Source: Streptomyces sp. Tu 3180 (GTDB taxonomy: Bacteria > Actinomycetota > Actinomycetes > Streptomycetales > Streptomycetaceae). From it: a stretch of DNA of 64,000 nucleotides. The position numbers and the translations under genes were made by a program. The notes under the pieces were generated by a model that made no database searches, was not told where the DNA came from, and saw only the letters and a program-made list of their open reading frames with translations. The stretch is from NCBI RefSeq assembly GCF_009852415.1, contig NZ_WOXS01000002.1, forward strand, positions 186,001 through 250,000, in the 5' to 3' direction. Positions 27,774 to 36,234 of this stretch are shown here, in pieces. The stretch's first letter is position 1. The number at the start of each line of letters is the position of its first letter.

Positions 27774-27785
27774 TGACCAACGGCA

Positions 27786-28376
27786 TCAGCCGACGACGTT
27801 CGTGAGTTCGGCGGCGAGAAAACCGGCCTCGTCCGGGGTCAGTTCGATTACGACCCGACCGCCGCCTTCGATTGGTACGCGTATGACGGCGCCCCGCCCC
27901 TCCTGGGTGACCTCGAACGGGCCATCGCCCGTCCGTGGCCATATCCAGGCCCTGACGCTCAGCGGCTGAGTGAATTCACCGTCATTGACGACGTTCGTGA
28001 GTTCGGCGGCGAGAAAACCGGCCTCGTCCGGGGTCAGTTCGATTACGACCCGACCGCCGCCTTCGATTGGTACGCGCATGACGGCGCCCCGCCCCTCCTG
28101 GGTGACCTCGAACGGGCCATCGCCCGTCCGTGGCCATATCCGGGCCCTGACGCTCAGCGGCTGAGTGGGTTCACCGTCATTGAGGGGCAGTGCCTGGTTG
28201 GGCTCCCAACCGGAACCATTGATCGTCACCCGCGTCCCGTTGTCCTCGGTCTTGACTGTGTACGTCCCCGGAGCGGTTGTCGCGGTGGCGGCAGGCGTTA
28301 GGACGACCGTGGGCCCCAGAACGAACGATGAGACGACGAGCGAGATGACGGCATTACGTCGGATGTGCCGGGCCAT
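27786..28376 (-). CDS. Secreted protein with two near-identical 65-residue repeats
   Basis: 196 residues from ATG 28376, with GGGAGGAC upstream. A signal peptide (RRNAVISLVVSSFVLGPTVV, then ATA-T) is followed by a short domain TYTVKTEDNGTRVTINGSGW. Two tandem copies of a 65-residue unit follow. Each unit contains NDGE.TQPLSVRA, IWPRTGDGPFEVTQEGRGAV and ELTPDEAGFLAAELTNVV. The DNA repeat has a 195-bp period (27792-27986 and 27987-28181), differing at only a few bases. I do not recognise the domain. It should be an extracellular or wall protein. Confidence 0.75.
   Translation of the reverse strand: MARHIRRNAVISLVVSSFVLGPTVVLTPAATATTAPGTYTVKTEDNGTRVTINGSGWEPNQALPLNDGEPTQPLSVRARIWPRTGDGPFEVTQEGRGAVMRVPIEGGGRVVIELTPDEAGFLAAELTNVVNDGEFTQPLSVRAWIWPRTGDGPFEVTQEGRGAVIRVPIEGGGRVVIELTPDEAGFLAAELTNVVG
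27792..28181 (-). repeat. 195-bp tandem duplication inside the secreted protein gene
   Basis: Two copies of a 195-bp unit stand head to tail and differ at about four or five positions. Exactly 65 codons are duplicated, so the frame is kept. Near identity implies a recent event. Confidence 0.9.
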
Positions 28377-28786
28377 GATGGGTGTCCTCCCTCGCGATGA
28401 CTGAAGGGCGCCGCAGAAACATGGGGATAAGTCGCCGCGCCAGCGTTCTGGGAGTGGTCTCTCCAGCCACAGCGCGACAACGGATGTACGGCTGTGGCGC
28501 CGGACTGACCGGAAAGGCGCCGCTCCACCCATCCTCCCTCTCTCCGAAGCGGGTGTCGACCGGACGACCATGTGGGCCGACCTGGCTGACCGCGCCCCAG
28601 GCACGCAACTGCGACTGCTACTCCCACGAAACGCCACGGCTGCCGCCACAACCGTGACTGCAACCGCTACACCCTGTCCCTGTCCTGGACCTGCCGGACG
28701 TCCTCGGGGACGATCCGCTGGCCGCCGCCCGGCTCACCGACTGGCGATACCTGCTGAGCGACCAGCAACAGGTCGTCTCCTCGGCC

Positions 28787-29119
28787 ATGACGGTGCTCAC
28801 CGACACCGGTGAACACCGCTTCGCCCTCTTCAACAACGGTCCGTCCGTTACCGGCACCGTCATTGCGCTGCGCACCGCCGCCGACCTCCCCGGGGTGGCC
28901 GCCCAAGACATGCGGGTCCGCCTCCTGACGGTCCCCGCGCTCAATCTGATCACCATCTGGCTGCACGGCGAGGAGGCCGACCTTCTGATCCCGCTGGCCC
29001 CCGTCTTCCAAGACCTAACCTCGGGTCAGCCCTACCCGGCGACCACGGTGCTGGCCACTCTCCGGGAACCCGCCCAGGCCCTGACCGCCATCACCCCGGA
29101 CGACGAGACCGGCTCCTGA
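28787..29119 (+). CDS. Hypothetical protein, probably truncated at the N-terminus
   Basis: 110 residues from ATG 28787. The frame stays coding-like for 43 codons upstream (LPDVLGDDPLAAARLTDWRY and LLSDQQQVVSSA) back to a TGA at 28655, with no convincing start. The true N-terminus therefore seems to have been lost. Visible segments are RFALFNNGPSVTGTVIALRT and LNLITIWLHGEEADLLIPLA. No family is recognised and no signal or membrane segment is seen. Confidence 0.5.
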   Translation: MTVLTDTGEHRFALFNNGPSVTGTVIALRTAADLPGVAAQDMRVRLLTVPALNLITIWLHGEEADLLIPLAPVFQDLTSGQPYPATTVLATLREPAQALTAITPDDETGS

Positions 29120-29135
29120 CCGGGTATCTCAACTT

Positions 29136-29210
29136 AACGGCCCTGTCTCACTTTCGGTGGTGACGGATAACGCCATCCTCCGTCACCACCGAAAGCGAGA
29201 CAGGGCCGTT
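29136..29210. terminator. Large 32-bp inverted repeat, hairpin or paired IS ends
   Basis: Arms 29136-29167 and 29179-29210 match at 31 of 32 positions around an 11-base loop. It sits 17 bases beyond the stop of the plus-strand gene and 55 bases beyond the stop of the minus-strand VOC gene. It could terminate both. Its length also fits two abutting inverted-repeat ends of a lost element. Confidence 0.5.
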
Positions 29211-29265
29211 GATGAGATACTCCCGCCACCGGCACAGTTTCCCTGCCGCACACAGCCGGCGATGG

Positions 29266-29598
29266 TCATTCCGTCGGCGTGCCGATCCGCAGCCGGTTGC
29301 CGTCAGGGTCGCGCAACTCAATCTCACGCGCCCACGGCGCATCCTCAGCCTGCACACCGAACTCGGAGGCGATGAAGTCGACATCACGAACGCGGAGGTA
29401 GACCAACGTGTCCGGGCGGGCATCGCCCTTGTGCTCCGACAAGAACAACCGCACCCCGCCGCGGGCGACCTCGACGAACGCGGGAAGTCCCGGTTCGAAG
29501 CGGTGTTCCCACTGCTTGGCGAAGCCCAGCCGCTCGTACCAAGCGACCGCCGCCGCAGCGTCCTCGACGCGAAGAATGGGAACGACTTCCTCGTCCAT
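29266..29598 (-). CDS. VOC-superfamily protein (glyoxalase/bleomycin-resistance fold)
   Basis: 110 residues, the usual length of a single-chain bleomycin-resistance-type VOC protein. The two beta-alpha-beta-beta-beta modules are visible: VVPILRVEDAAAAVAWYERLGF with GGVRLFLSEHKGD, and LVYLRVRDVDFIASEFGV with REIELRDPDGNRLRIG. These proteins dimerise and either bind drugs or act as metal-dependent enzymes. Resistance cannot be assumed. The ATG at 29598 is followed downstream by an IS5 nest. Confidence 0.85.
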   Translation of the reverse strand: MDEEVVPILRVEDAAAAVAWYERLGFAKQWEHRFEPGLPAFVEVARGGVRLFLSEHKGDARPDTLVYLRVRDVDFIASEFGVQAEDAPWAREIELRDPDGNRLRIGTPTE

Positions 29599-29650
29599 GG
29601 AGTCATCGTCGCAGACCGCCCAGGGCGAACGTTGCCTGATGCGGCACTAG

Positions 29651-30706
29651 CGAGCTCGTGCACGATAGGCGGTGAGGCGTCGAGCTTCTGTTCGTCGATC
29701 ATGGTCGTGTGGTGGGGAACGCGTCTCGTGCAGCGATCATCAGTGACCGGAGGATCACGGGCCTGTCGACGGATGTGATCGCTGAACTCGTAGCTGAGCT
29801 GGGCCCGTTGTGGCACGAACGGCACCAGGCCAGGCTTGCTTCCCGGTCGCGGAAGCGTGCTGTGGGTGCTGGCGCGAAGCACCGGCTGGTCTTCGTCGAC
29901 CGGCTCCTGGCCACCCTCGTGCACCTCCGACACGCGACCACGCACGATGTACTCGCCTGCTGGTTCGGTGTCGACCGCTCCACCATCACCCGCGCCATCG
30001 CAGAGGTGCGGCCCTTGCCCGCCGAGCACGGGTGCACCGTCAGCCCGGGTGTGCGGCTGCGGACCCTGGCCGAGGTCGTCGACCACCTCGGCGCCGGCGG
30101 GAAGACCGGGATCACCGACGGCACCGAGATCCGGGTCCGGCGGCCGGCTGCCGGCTGCCGGGCGCAAGGACCGGGAGGCGTTCATCTCCGGCAAGAACAA
30201 GCAGAACGCGGTCAAGGCCATGGTCGTCACGGACGGCGACGGGCGGGTGTTGTTCTGCAGTCCGGCCAAGCCCGGAAGCTGCGCGGACATCACCCACGCC
30301 CGCCGGCTGGGACTGGTCACGCTCCTGGCCGACGGGCCCGCGGTGGAGATCCTCGCCGATGCCGGCTATCAGGGCCTGGGTGCCCAGACCGGCGGACGGG
30401 TGATCACCCCACCGCACCGCACGTTCAAGAAGAACGCTCCCGACTGGTACGAGGAGGTGTACGAGCGGCAGCGCAAAGCGCACTCCTCGAGGCGGATCCG
30501 GGTCGAGCACGGCATCGCCCACCTGAAGAACTGGCGTGCCCTGGCCCGCCACCTCGGCCGCCGCGAACACATCAGCGACACGGTCCAGGCCGTCGCCGGA
30601 CTGCTGTCCCACCAGCAGACCGCGGACCTGGCCTCGGCACGGCAGATGTGAACACGGAGTCATGTCGAAGCCTTCGACGCCTTACCGCCTACCGTGCACG
30701 AGCTCG
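29651..30706 (+). mobile_element. IS5-family element inserted in a palindromic CTAG target
   Basis: Inverted repeats CGAGCTCGTGCACGATAGGC (left) and CGAGCTCGTGCACGGTAGGC (right, read inward) bound the element. The left flank is GATGCGGCACTAG. The matching right flank was displaced by the second element and now follows it at 31580. Confidence 0.8.
29709..30651 (+). pseudogene. IS5-family transposase broken by a 7-bp duplication
   Basis: The N-terminal half reads HRLVFVDRLLATLVHLRHAT and CWFGVDRSTITRAIAEVRPL, then TDGTEIRVRRPAAG. GGCTGCC is repeated in tandem at 30146-30152 and 30153-30159. This shifts the frame into RKDREAFISGKNKQNAVKAM, EILADAGYQGLGAQTGGRVI and RVEHGIAHLKNWRALARHLG. Removing one repeat restores an intact DDE transposase of about 312 residues. 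Confidence 0.88.
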
Positions 30707-31527
30707 TAAACGGCGTCCCGTAAGGGGTGGAGGACGGGACTTGATGTCCTCGACTGAGGTGGGGTTCGTCCAGCGAGGGCCAGGTTGTGCAGCCGGGCCA
30801 CGCCGAGGATGGCGTGGTGGACGCCGTCGCCGCGTAGTCGGCAGTCGCGGAGGATCTTGTAGGTCTTCATCCTGGAGAAGGCGTGCTCAACACGGGCTCT
30901 CACTCGGCGGTGGAGGGTGTTGTCGGCCTGCTGCGCGGGGGTGAGTGGCCGGTCTTTGCGTGGCCAGTGCGGGATGGGAGCAGGAGTACCGCGATAGCCG
31001 CCGTCGCCGGGAACGGGTGCGTTCTTCACGGCCCGGTCCACGTCCGATTCGCGGTGGGCGCGGGCGTCGTGGCGGTTGCCGGGCAAGGGGCGTCCGGACG
31101 CCACGACCAGCCGGGTATGGGCGTCGATGACGACCTGGTGGTTGGTGGAGTAGTGGTAGTTCTTGCTGGAGGCGGCCGCGCTGCGGTCGCGGGTGGGAAC
31201 CGGGGTGCCGTCCACGATCAGCACCGTGCCAGCGGATGGCGGCGCCGCACCGGGGCCAGGGCCGGAAGCGGAGCGATGTGGTCGATGCCCCGGTCCGCGG
31301 CCGGCTTCGAGATCCCGAACAGAGGCCCGAGCTGCCGCATCGTGAGGTTCGTCCGCCAGTACGCGGCCACCAGCAGTACGCGGCTCTCCCGGGGCAGAGC
31401 CCATGGCCGGCCGCCGGTGGGCTTGCCGCCACCCCGGCGCCGCACGACCCCGACAAGCTTGCGGAACCGGCGACCGTTCAGTCCGGCGAACAGGTCCACC
31501 CACTGCGGCTCAGCCGCCGTCACCACA
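30682..31527 (-). pseudogene. IS5-family transposase with a one-base frameshift
   Basis: A GTG near 31527 starts VVTAAEPQWVDLFAGLNGRR and leads to VLLVAAYWRTNLTMRQLGPL. Near 31221 one G is missing (CTGGCACG for CTGGGCACG). The DDE part GTVLIVDGTPVPTRDRSAAA to RVRARVEHAFSRMKTYKILR is therefore in another frame. The frame has no stop inside the element and runs eight codons into the neighbouring IS end (YELVHGRR, stop at 30682). In other sites the CTAG target would supply the stop. Confidence 0.85.
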
Positions 31528-31581
31528 ACACCCACACCAAGATCATCACATGTCTGACCAGGGCTTACGGGACGCCGTTTA
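30707..31581 (-). mobile_element. IS5-family element (IS427-like) inserted at the end of the previous element
   Basis: Terminal repeats AACGGCGTCCCGTAAG occur at both ends, flanked by TA (30707-30708 and 31580-31581). Length is about 0.87 kb. It sits exactly at the right terminus of the element at 29651-30706. Confidence 0.85.
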
Positions 31582-31624
31582 GTGCCGCATCGAGCAATCT
31601 TTGCCCTGCCTGTACGGTCAGGGC

Positions 31625-31891
31625 ATGAATGACAGCGGCCAGCCAACTCTTGATCAGATCGAAGATCGCTTCGTTGAGCTTGTCGCGGGTTGGCTGTTCC
31701 GGGACGAAGCCGATCGCTGGGCGGCGAGGCGGGTGATGGAGGATGGGCTCGTCTGGGACGACCTCTCCTGGTGGGCGCTGAACCGTCTCTACGGAATCGA
31801 TCTCCCCGCGGACGAGAGGGGTGGCTACCCGCACGATGACGAGCAGGTGCGGGCGTGGCTCACTGAGCTGAGGAAACGCCGAGCGATGTGA
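31625..31891 (+). CDS. Hypothetical small acidic protein
   Basis: 88 residues from ATG 31625, with no strong ribosome site. The sequence MNDSGQPTLDQIEDRFVELV, ADRWAARRVMEDGLVWDDLS and a C-terminal EQVRAWLTELRKRRAM predicts an all-helical soluble protein. Family not recognised. Its promoter region was changed when the IS5 pair inserted about 35 bases upstream. Confidence 0.55.
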   Translation: MNDSGQPTLDQIEDRFVELVAGWLFRDEADRWAARRVMEDGLVWDDLSWWALNRLYGIDLPADERGGYPHDDEQVRAWLTELRKRRAM

Positions 31892-32139
31892 AATGGCGCG
31901 GCCGCGTCGCCGTTCCTAAGCGGTCGAGGCTCGAAGTCCTTCGGGGTTGGCTCCCGCTGTTGTTGTGTGTGAAGTCAGGTCAGATCGCAGACAGGGCCGG
32001 GTAGAGGCCGCAGGCGCAGTCTGGGTATCTTCCGGGGTGCCGCCGAAACTGCATGTCGCCACTATCACAGATGGTCATTTGCAAGGGGGCGGAGCGTCGC
32101 GGGAAGTGAGAGCTCGGGCATGACTCTCCCGGTGAAACA

Positions 32140-32922
32140 TCAGGAAGCCGCGCTCGATCCCGGGCTGGCCGCGGGTGGCTCTGCCTCTGCGCGACCGTGC
32201 ACGGAGGTCGCTCCGATGTCGTCGGGCTGAAGGAGCCCGGTGAGCACGCGGGTGAGGACGCGGTCGAAGAGCGATTCCGGCGAATCCTCGTCCTCGGGCG
32301 GCTGCCCGGTCAGGGCGGTGGCGAGGTGCGGGTGGTTGCCCGCCATGGCGACCTGGGTGAGATATTCCGCCTGGGCCTGCTGCCACTGCGGGGTGGTCTG
32401 TCCGGCGAGACGCTGGGTCACCTCGGCGCGGGTCAGGGTGGAGACGACGGCATTGAGGATCGCGATGGCCTCCAGCTTGGTCCGGGGACGGACGTCGAGG
32501 TCGGCCAGCGCGGCCAGGGCGTGCTCCAGGTAGGTAACCGCGTGCGGCCCCATCGGGGTCCTCGTCGCGGTCGCGTCGAGCAGCCAGGGGTGCGCGAGGT
32601 AGACGTCCCTGCTCTGCCAGGCCAGGGCAAGCAGGTCGTCGAGCCAGTGTCCGGAGCCGAGCTCGGCGTAGGAGATCTCGCCGTAGACCTGGTCGATCAT
32701 CAGTTCCAGCAGTTCGTCGCGGGTGGCCACATAGCGGTAGAGGGATGCCGGTCCGGCCCCGAGAGCGACCGCCACGGCCCGCATGGTGACGGCGGGCAGA
32801 CCGTGCGCGTCGGCCAGGGCGATCCCTGCGGCGGCGATGCCGTCGCGGTCGAACGTGGGCGTCGGGCCGCGTCCGGCGCGTTCGGGGCGGAGCCAGATGC
32901 TGTGGGCGGGCGGCTCGGTCAT
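32140..32922 (-). CDS. TetR/AcrR-family transcriptional regulator
   Basis: 260 residues from ATG 32922 with AGGAGGGG upstream. The helix-turn-helix is TMRAVAVALGAGPASLYRYV, near residue 60. The C-terminal ligand domain resembles the TetR_C class of tetracycline-repressor type (LAHPWLLDATATRTPMGPHA). It is divergent from an alpha/beta hydrolase, and the 89-bp intergenic region holds a perfect palindrome, so it probably represses the hydrolase and itself. The ligand is unknown, perhaps the hydrolase substrate. Confidence 0.9.
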   Translation of the reverse strand: MTEPPAHSIWLRPERAGRGPTPTFDRDGIAAAGIALADAHGLPAVTMRAVAVALGAGPASLYRYVATRDELLELMIDQVYGEISYAELGSGHWLDDLLALAWQSRDVYLAHPWLLDATATRTPMGPHAVTYLEHALAALADLDVRPRTKLEAIAILNAVVSTLTRAEVTQRLAGQTTPQWQQAQAEYLTQVAMAGNHPHLATALTGQPPEDEDSPESLFDRVLTRVLTGLLQPDDIGATSVHGRAEAEPPAASPGSSAAS

Positions 32923-32972
32923 GAACCCCTCCTGTTCTGCGAACGCTGTATGCAGTACCTTAGGCCACATTA

Positions 32973-32993
32973 ACTGCGAACAATGATCGCAGT
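32973..32993. promoter_or_regulatory. TetR operator candidate
   Basis: ACTGCGA and TCGCAGT form a perfect 7-bp inverted repeat with a 7-base spacer in the divergent promoter region, 18 bases before the hydrolase start. Confidence 0.6.
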
Positions 32994-33011
32994 AGATGAA
33001 AGAGAGCCGAC

Positions 33012-33923
33012 ATGCCTCAGATGCAGCCGCAGCAGGAGTGGACGCCGACCCGGTACGCGCACAACGGCGACGTGCAGGTCGCCTTCGACCAATTGAAGGG
33101 CTCCGAGGGTGAACCGCTGCTGCTCATCATGGGCTTGGCCACCGCCCGGTTCTGGTGGCCAGCCGGACTGTGCCAGGCCTTCGCCGACGCCGGGTTCGCC
33201 GTGGCCCGCTACGACCAGCGCGACGCCGGCCAGTCGACCCGGATGCCGGACACCGCCACCGCCAACCCCTTCAAGGCCCTGTTCGCCAAGCGCGGGGACG
33301 CCTACACCTCCGAGGACATGACCGACGACGCCATCGCAGTGATGGACGAACTCGGCTGGGAGCGAGCCCATGTCTTCGGCCACTCCCTGGGCGGCACGAT
33401 CGCCCAGCGGACCGCGCTGCGACACCCCGACCGGGTGCTCAGCGTCACCTCCTCGGCGGCCCTGCCCAGCGACGTCTCCGGCCTGGGGGTCCTGCGCCAC
33501 CTGCGGTTCGGCCTGCTCGCCAAGCTCGCCCGGACCAAGTTCCCCGAGGGCCGTGAGGGCGACATCAAGGCCGCCCTCACCGTCTGGCGCGGCATCGCCT
33601 CTCCTGGCTACCCCTTCGACGAGGCCGCAGCCCGCGCCTGGGTCGAGGCCGACGTGGACAGCGGCCCGCGCGACACCAAGGCGCAGAGCCGCCAGATCGG
33701 CGCCCAGTGGCACGGACCCAGGCTCAAGGACCTGCGCCGACCCACCCTGGTCCTGCACGGCGAGCAGGACCCGATCCTGCGCGTCAGCGCCGGGCGCGCC
33801 ACCGCCCGGGCCATCGACGGCGCCCGCCTGGTGACCTACCCGGGCGTCGGCCACGATCTCCCCGCCGCCCTGTGGACCGACATCGCCCGCCAGGTCAGCG
33901 ACACGGCGGCCCGTCGGTTGTAG
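33012..33923 (+). CDS. Alpha/beta-fold hydrolase, controlled by divergent TetR
   Basis: 303 residues from ATG 33012, with GAGAGCC as a modest ribosome site. Fold markers are LLLIMGLATARFWWPAGLCQ (oxyanion loop), YDQRDAGQSTRMPD, nucleophile elbow GHSLGG near residue 123, an acid in LHGEQDPILR, and the catalytic histidine in GVGHDLP. The arrangement resembles the hydrolase at 24426-25298. It is cytoplasmic. With the TetR gene it makes a self-contained inducible detoxification or catabolic unit. Confidence 0.9.
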   Translation: MPQMQPQQEWTPTRYAHNGDVQVAFDQLKGSEGEPLLLIMGLATARFWWPAGLCQAFADAGFAVARYDQRDAGQSTRMPDTATANPFKALFAKRGDAYTSEDMTDDAIAVMDELGWERAHVFGHSLGGTIAQRTALRHPDRVLSVTSSAALPSDVSGLGVLRHLRFGLLAKLARTKFPEGREGDIKAALTVWRGIASPGYPFDEAAARAWVEADVDSGPRDTKAQSRQIGAQWHGPRLKDLRRPTLVLHGEQDPILRVSAGRATARAIDGARLVTYPGVGHDLPAALWTDIARQVSDTAARRL

Positions 33924-34078
33924 TCAGGCGGTGCGGGCAGTTCGGACAGCCGCTGGGCGAATGACAGCCGGGTGCACTCCGGCGTCGTGGTCACGTGGCC
34001 ATCTTGCCGGATCGTTGAGGCGCCGGACGCGGCAGACTGCCACCCGTCTGATCCACTTCTCCCGATCGGCCCGCTGTC

Positions 34079-34432
34079 ATGCCCGTTGCCCTGGCCCGCC
34101 CGGTAGCCGCGACCGCCGCCGAGCGCGAACGGTTGAAGAAGATGGCCTATGGCCACAAGACCCCGTACCGGTTACGACGGCGGGCGGAGATCGTCCTGCA
34201 CGCAGCACGGGGGCGCTCCAACGCGCGCATCGCCCGCGAGACAGACCAGCACCTGGACACGGTCCGCGCCTGGCGCGACCGGTTCACCCACGGCGGGCTG
34301 GCGGCCCTGGCCGGCCGTAAGCGCACCGGGCGTCCCGCCGGCTTCACCCTCATGCAGGCCGCCGAGGCCAAGGTGCCGGCCTGCCAGTTGCCTGCCGAAA
34401 TCGGTACACCGCTGTCGTGCTGGTCGTGCCCA
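34079..34432 (+). pseudogene. IS630-family transposase, N-terminal fragment
   Basis: The frame begins MPVALARPVAATAAERERLK and carries the double helix-turn-helix of IS630 (IVLHAARGRSNARIARETDQ, HLDTVRAWRDRFTHGGLAAL), then AGRKRTGRPAGF and TPLSCWSCP. The DDE domain is missing. The sequence changes at about 34433, where a repeated structured element begins. Confidence 0.75.
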
Positions 34433-34537
34433 CCGCCGCCGGATCTGAGCGGTACGGGCCCCAGAGCCCTGCGGCTCCCTGATGCTCCCTGGCCCGTATC
34501 CGGCGGTGGGCCCACAGGCCGGCCGCATGCGGCAGAA
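34433..34537. repeat. Structured repeat element, copy A
   Basis: About 105 bp resembling 37606-37708. A split stem pairs 34438-34444 and 34454-34460 with 34491-34504 around a 9-base bulge. The palindrome GCCGCATGCGGC lies at 34522-34533. Base changes between the copies preserve the stem. Function unknown. Confidence 0.6.
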
Positions 34538-34627
34538 GCAAGGAAGAACCGGGCATTCCTCCCCCGGCGCACAGCCCGGCCGTGCGCCCTGACGGGCACG
34601 GCCGGCACCGGCTCCAAGCAGCCGCCG

Positions 34628-34969
34628 TCACGATCTCGCACCGCCTGTTCGGCTGGTGCGGGCATCCTCTGCCAGGACCAGCAGGCCGCCCCCGCCGGGC
34701 GACTGCGAAACCGTGTGCCCCAGTTGCAGCAGCAGACCGGACACCGCCGCCTGCACGATCGCGCGCATGCTGTCGCCCGAGCCACCGGCCCGCTCCGAAG
34801 CCAGCGCGCTGAACCCGTCGGAAGCCGCCCACCTGACCAGCACCCCGCCGGGAGCCTCGCTCACCCGCAGCCCCGGCGCGTCGCTGTCCGCCTCACCGGC
34901 CAGATGGAATCCCGCCTGGCTCAGGACATGCCGCACCCGCACCACGAGCTCGGCACACCCATACGACAC
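34628..34969 (-). CDS. Hypothetical protein, conserved-looking in actinobacteria
   Basis: 113 residues from ATG 34969. A two-part pattern is seen: LVVRVRHVLSQAGFHLAGEA with GGVLVRWAASDGF, then MRAIVQAAVSGLLLQLGHTV with SPGGGGLLVLAED. It looks like an internal duplication of a small alpha/beta unit. Similar short proteins occur in Streptomyces plasmids and accessory regions, but I cannot name a family. The structured repeat at 34433-34537 lies about 90 bp beyond its stop. Confidence 0.55.
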   Translation of the reverse strand: MSYGCAELVVRVRHVLSQAGFHLAGEADSDAPGLRVSEAPGGVLVRWAASDGFSALASERAGGSGDSMRAIVQAAVSGLLLQLGHTVSQSPGGGGLLVLAEDARTSRTGGARS

Positions 34970-35144
34970 CCGACTCGTCAGCCCAGCACCGGACCGGTCA
35001 TCCCCCCGGACGCGAGCAGGCTAGCGACACCGCATCAACCACTCCAACGCTGTCACCAACACTCCCGTCTGGCGGCCCGTCCAGGATCCCAACCAGCGCG
35101 TGGACTGGGGCCACTGACATCACCCGGAGAGCCGTGGCCGGGCC

Positions 35145-35296
35145 GTGCACCTGCCCGACCAGGACGCCGCGCTGCACCTGCTGCGCTCCACGCTCCGTAT
35201 CGGCGACGTCGTCCTGGTCAAGACCTCCCATGGGCCCGGTTGCAGCAGATCGCCCAGGCGCTGGTGCAGCCGGACCCCGAGCCCGCCGGTGCTTAG
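35145..35296 (+). pseudogene. MurF-like ligase, C-terminal remnant
   Basis: The frame reads VHLPDQDAALHLLRSTLRIG and DVVLVKTSHG, then after a frame change LQQIAQALVQPDP to TAG 35294-35296. This matches the extreme C-terminus of UDP-N-acetylmuramoyl-tripeptide-D-Ala-D-Ala ligase (DQxxALxLL...GDVVLVKxS). All catalytic domains are absent. Confidence 0.5.
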
Positions 35297-35411
35297 ACGT
35301 CGGTTTCTTTGGCGCTGTGTGGCGAAGCGAGGCGTCGCAGGCTGAGGCGCGGGTACCGGCCAAGAGAGCGAAGGCTGGCCTGTCAGCAGCGAAACCGGGC
35401 AGCAGCACCGC

Positions 35412-35804
35412 ATGAAGTCCCCACTGCACTTCACGCTGGCCGCGACCACTCTTGACGCACCGAACCCTCATGAGCTGGCGCAGTTCTATCAGGATCTGCT
35501 CGGCTGGCCGGTACGGAAGGACGAACCGGGCTGGGTTGAGATCGGGCCGCCCGACGGCAGTGCCGGACTGTCGTTCCAGACGGAGCCGCTCTTCACCCGA
35601 CCGCGGTGGCCTTCCACACGGTCCGAGCAGCAGATGATGATGCACCTGGACATCGAGGTGAACGATCTGTCATCAGCCGTCGAGCACGCTCTTGCCCTGG
35701 GGGCAACCATGGCGGACTTCCAGCCTCAGGCCGACGTGCGCGTCCTGTACGACCCGGTGGGCCACCCGTTCTGCCTCTTTGCGCGCACCGGCCCGAGGGC
35801 CTGA
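35412..35804 (+). CDS. VOC-superfamily protein (glyoxalase-like)
   Basis: 130 residues. Two VOC modules are visible: LHFTLAATTLDAPNPHELAQ with FYQDLLGWPVRKDEPGWVEI, and MMHLDIEVNDLSSAVEHALA with VRVLYDPVGHPFCLFA. The second module has the HxDIEV and DPxGHPFCL pattern of the Glyoxalase_6 type. Function is not predictable beyond a small-molecule-binding or metal-dependent fold. It stands alone between a MurF remnant and an IS5 remnant. Confidence 0.85.
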   Translation: MKSPLHFTLAATTLDAPNPHELAQFYQDLLGWPVRKDEPGWVEIGPPDGSAGLSFQTEPLFTRPRWPSTRSEQQMMMHLDIEVNDLSSAVEHALALGATMADFQPQADVRVLYDPVGHPFCLFARTGPRA

Positions 35805-35816
35805 CGGACTGATTCA

Positions 35817-35905
35817 GGTGGTGAGTCTGCGGTAGCTGATGAGGGCCGCAGCAGTGGCGACGAAGACGGGGAAGTACTCGGTCTTGCGCTCGTAGCGGCG
35901 GTGCA
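35817..35905 (-). pseudogene. IS5-family transposase, C-terminal remnant
   Basis: The minus strand reads HRRYERKTEYFPVFVATAAA then LISYRRLTT and stops. It is the end of the same IS5 subgroup as at 25403-26208. Only about 29 codons remain. Confidence 0.65.
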
Positions 35906-35954
35906 GGCACCGGCATCCGGCCGGGGCTGTCTGCAGTCGTGGCCAGGTTCGTGG

Positions 35955-36164
35955 TCAGGCCGCGTCGGACCCGCCTGTGCCGCCGGTCGTTCGTACGGCG
36001 CGTGCCTGCCTGCTGCCTGCCTGCTGCCTGCCGCCGGGGATCAGGTGCCGACGACGGGCGTGGCGGGGTGGCTGGGCGGTGCGGGCGAGCCATTCCTCGA
36101 TCCGGCTCATGCCGTACAGCAGTGCTGCCATGGCCGGCAGGAGCAGGTACGCGATCAGGACCAC
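35955..36164 (-). CDS. Small single-pass membrane protein (copy 1)
   Basis: 69 residues from GTG 36164 with GGGGGAGG upstream. A hydrophobic segment (VLIAYLLLPAMAALLYGM) is followed by SRIEEWLARTAQPPRHARRR and a basic, Gly/Ala-rich tail. The topology suggests one transmembrane helix with a cytoplasmic basic tail. It follows the anti-sigma-kinase-like gene by 70 bp. The same pair recurs at 54359-54893, so the association is probably functional. The role is unknown. Confidence 0.65.
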   Translation of the reverse strand: MVLIAYLLLPAMAALLYGMSRIEEWLARTAQPPRHARRRHLIPGGRQQAGSRQARAVRTTGGTGGSDAA

Positions 36165-36234
36165 TCGCCTCCCCCTTCACGGTCGGCGATCCGTCCACGA
36201 GTGTCCGGCCCGGGGATGGGGTGTGGGGTCGCCT

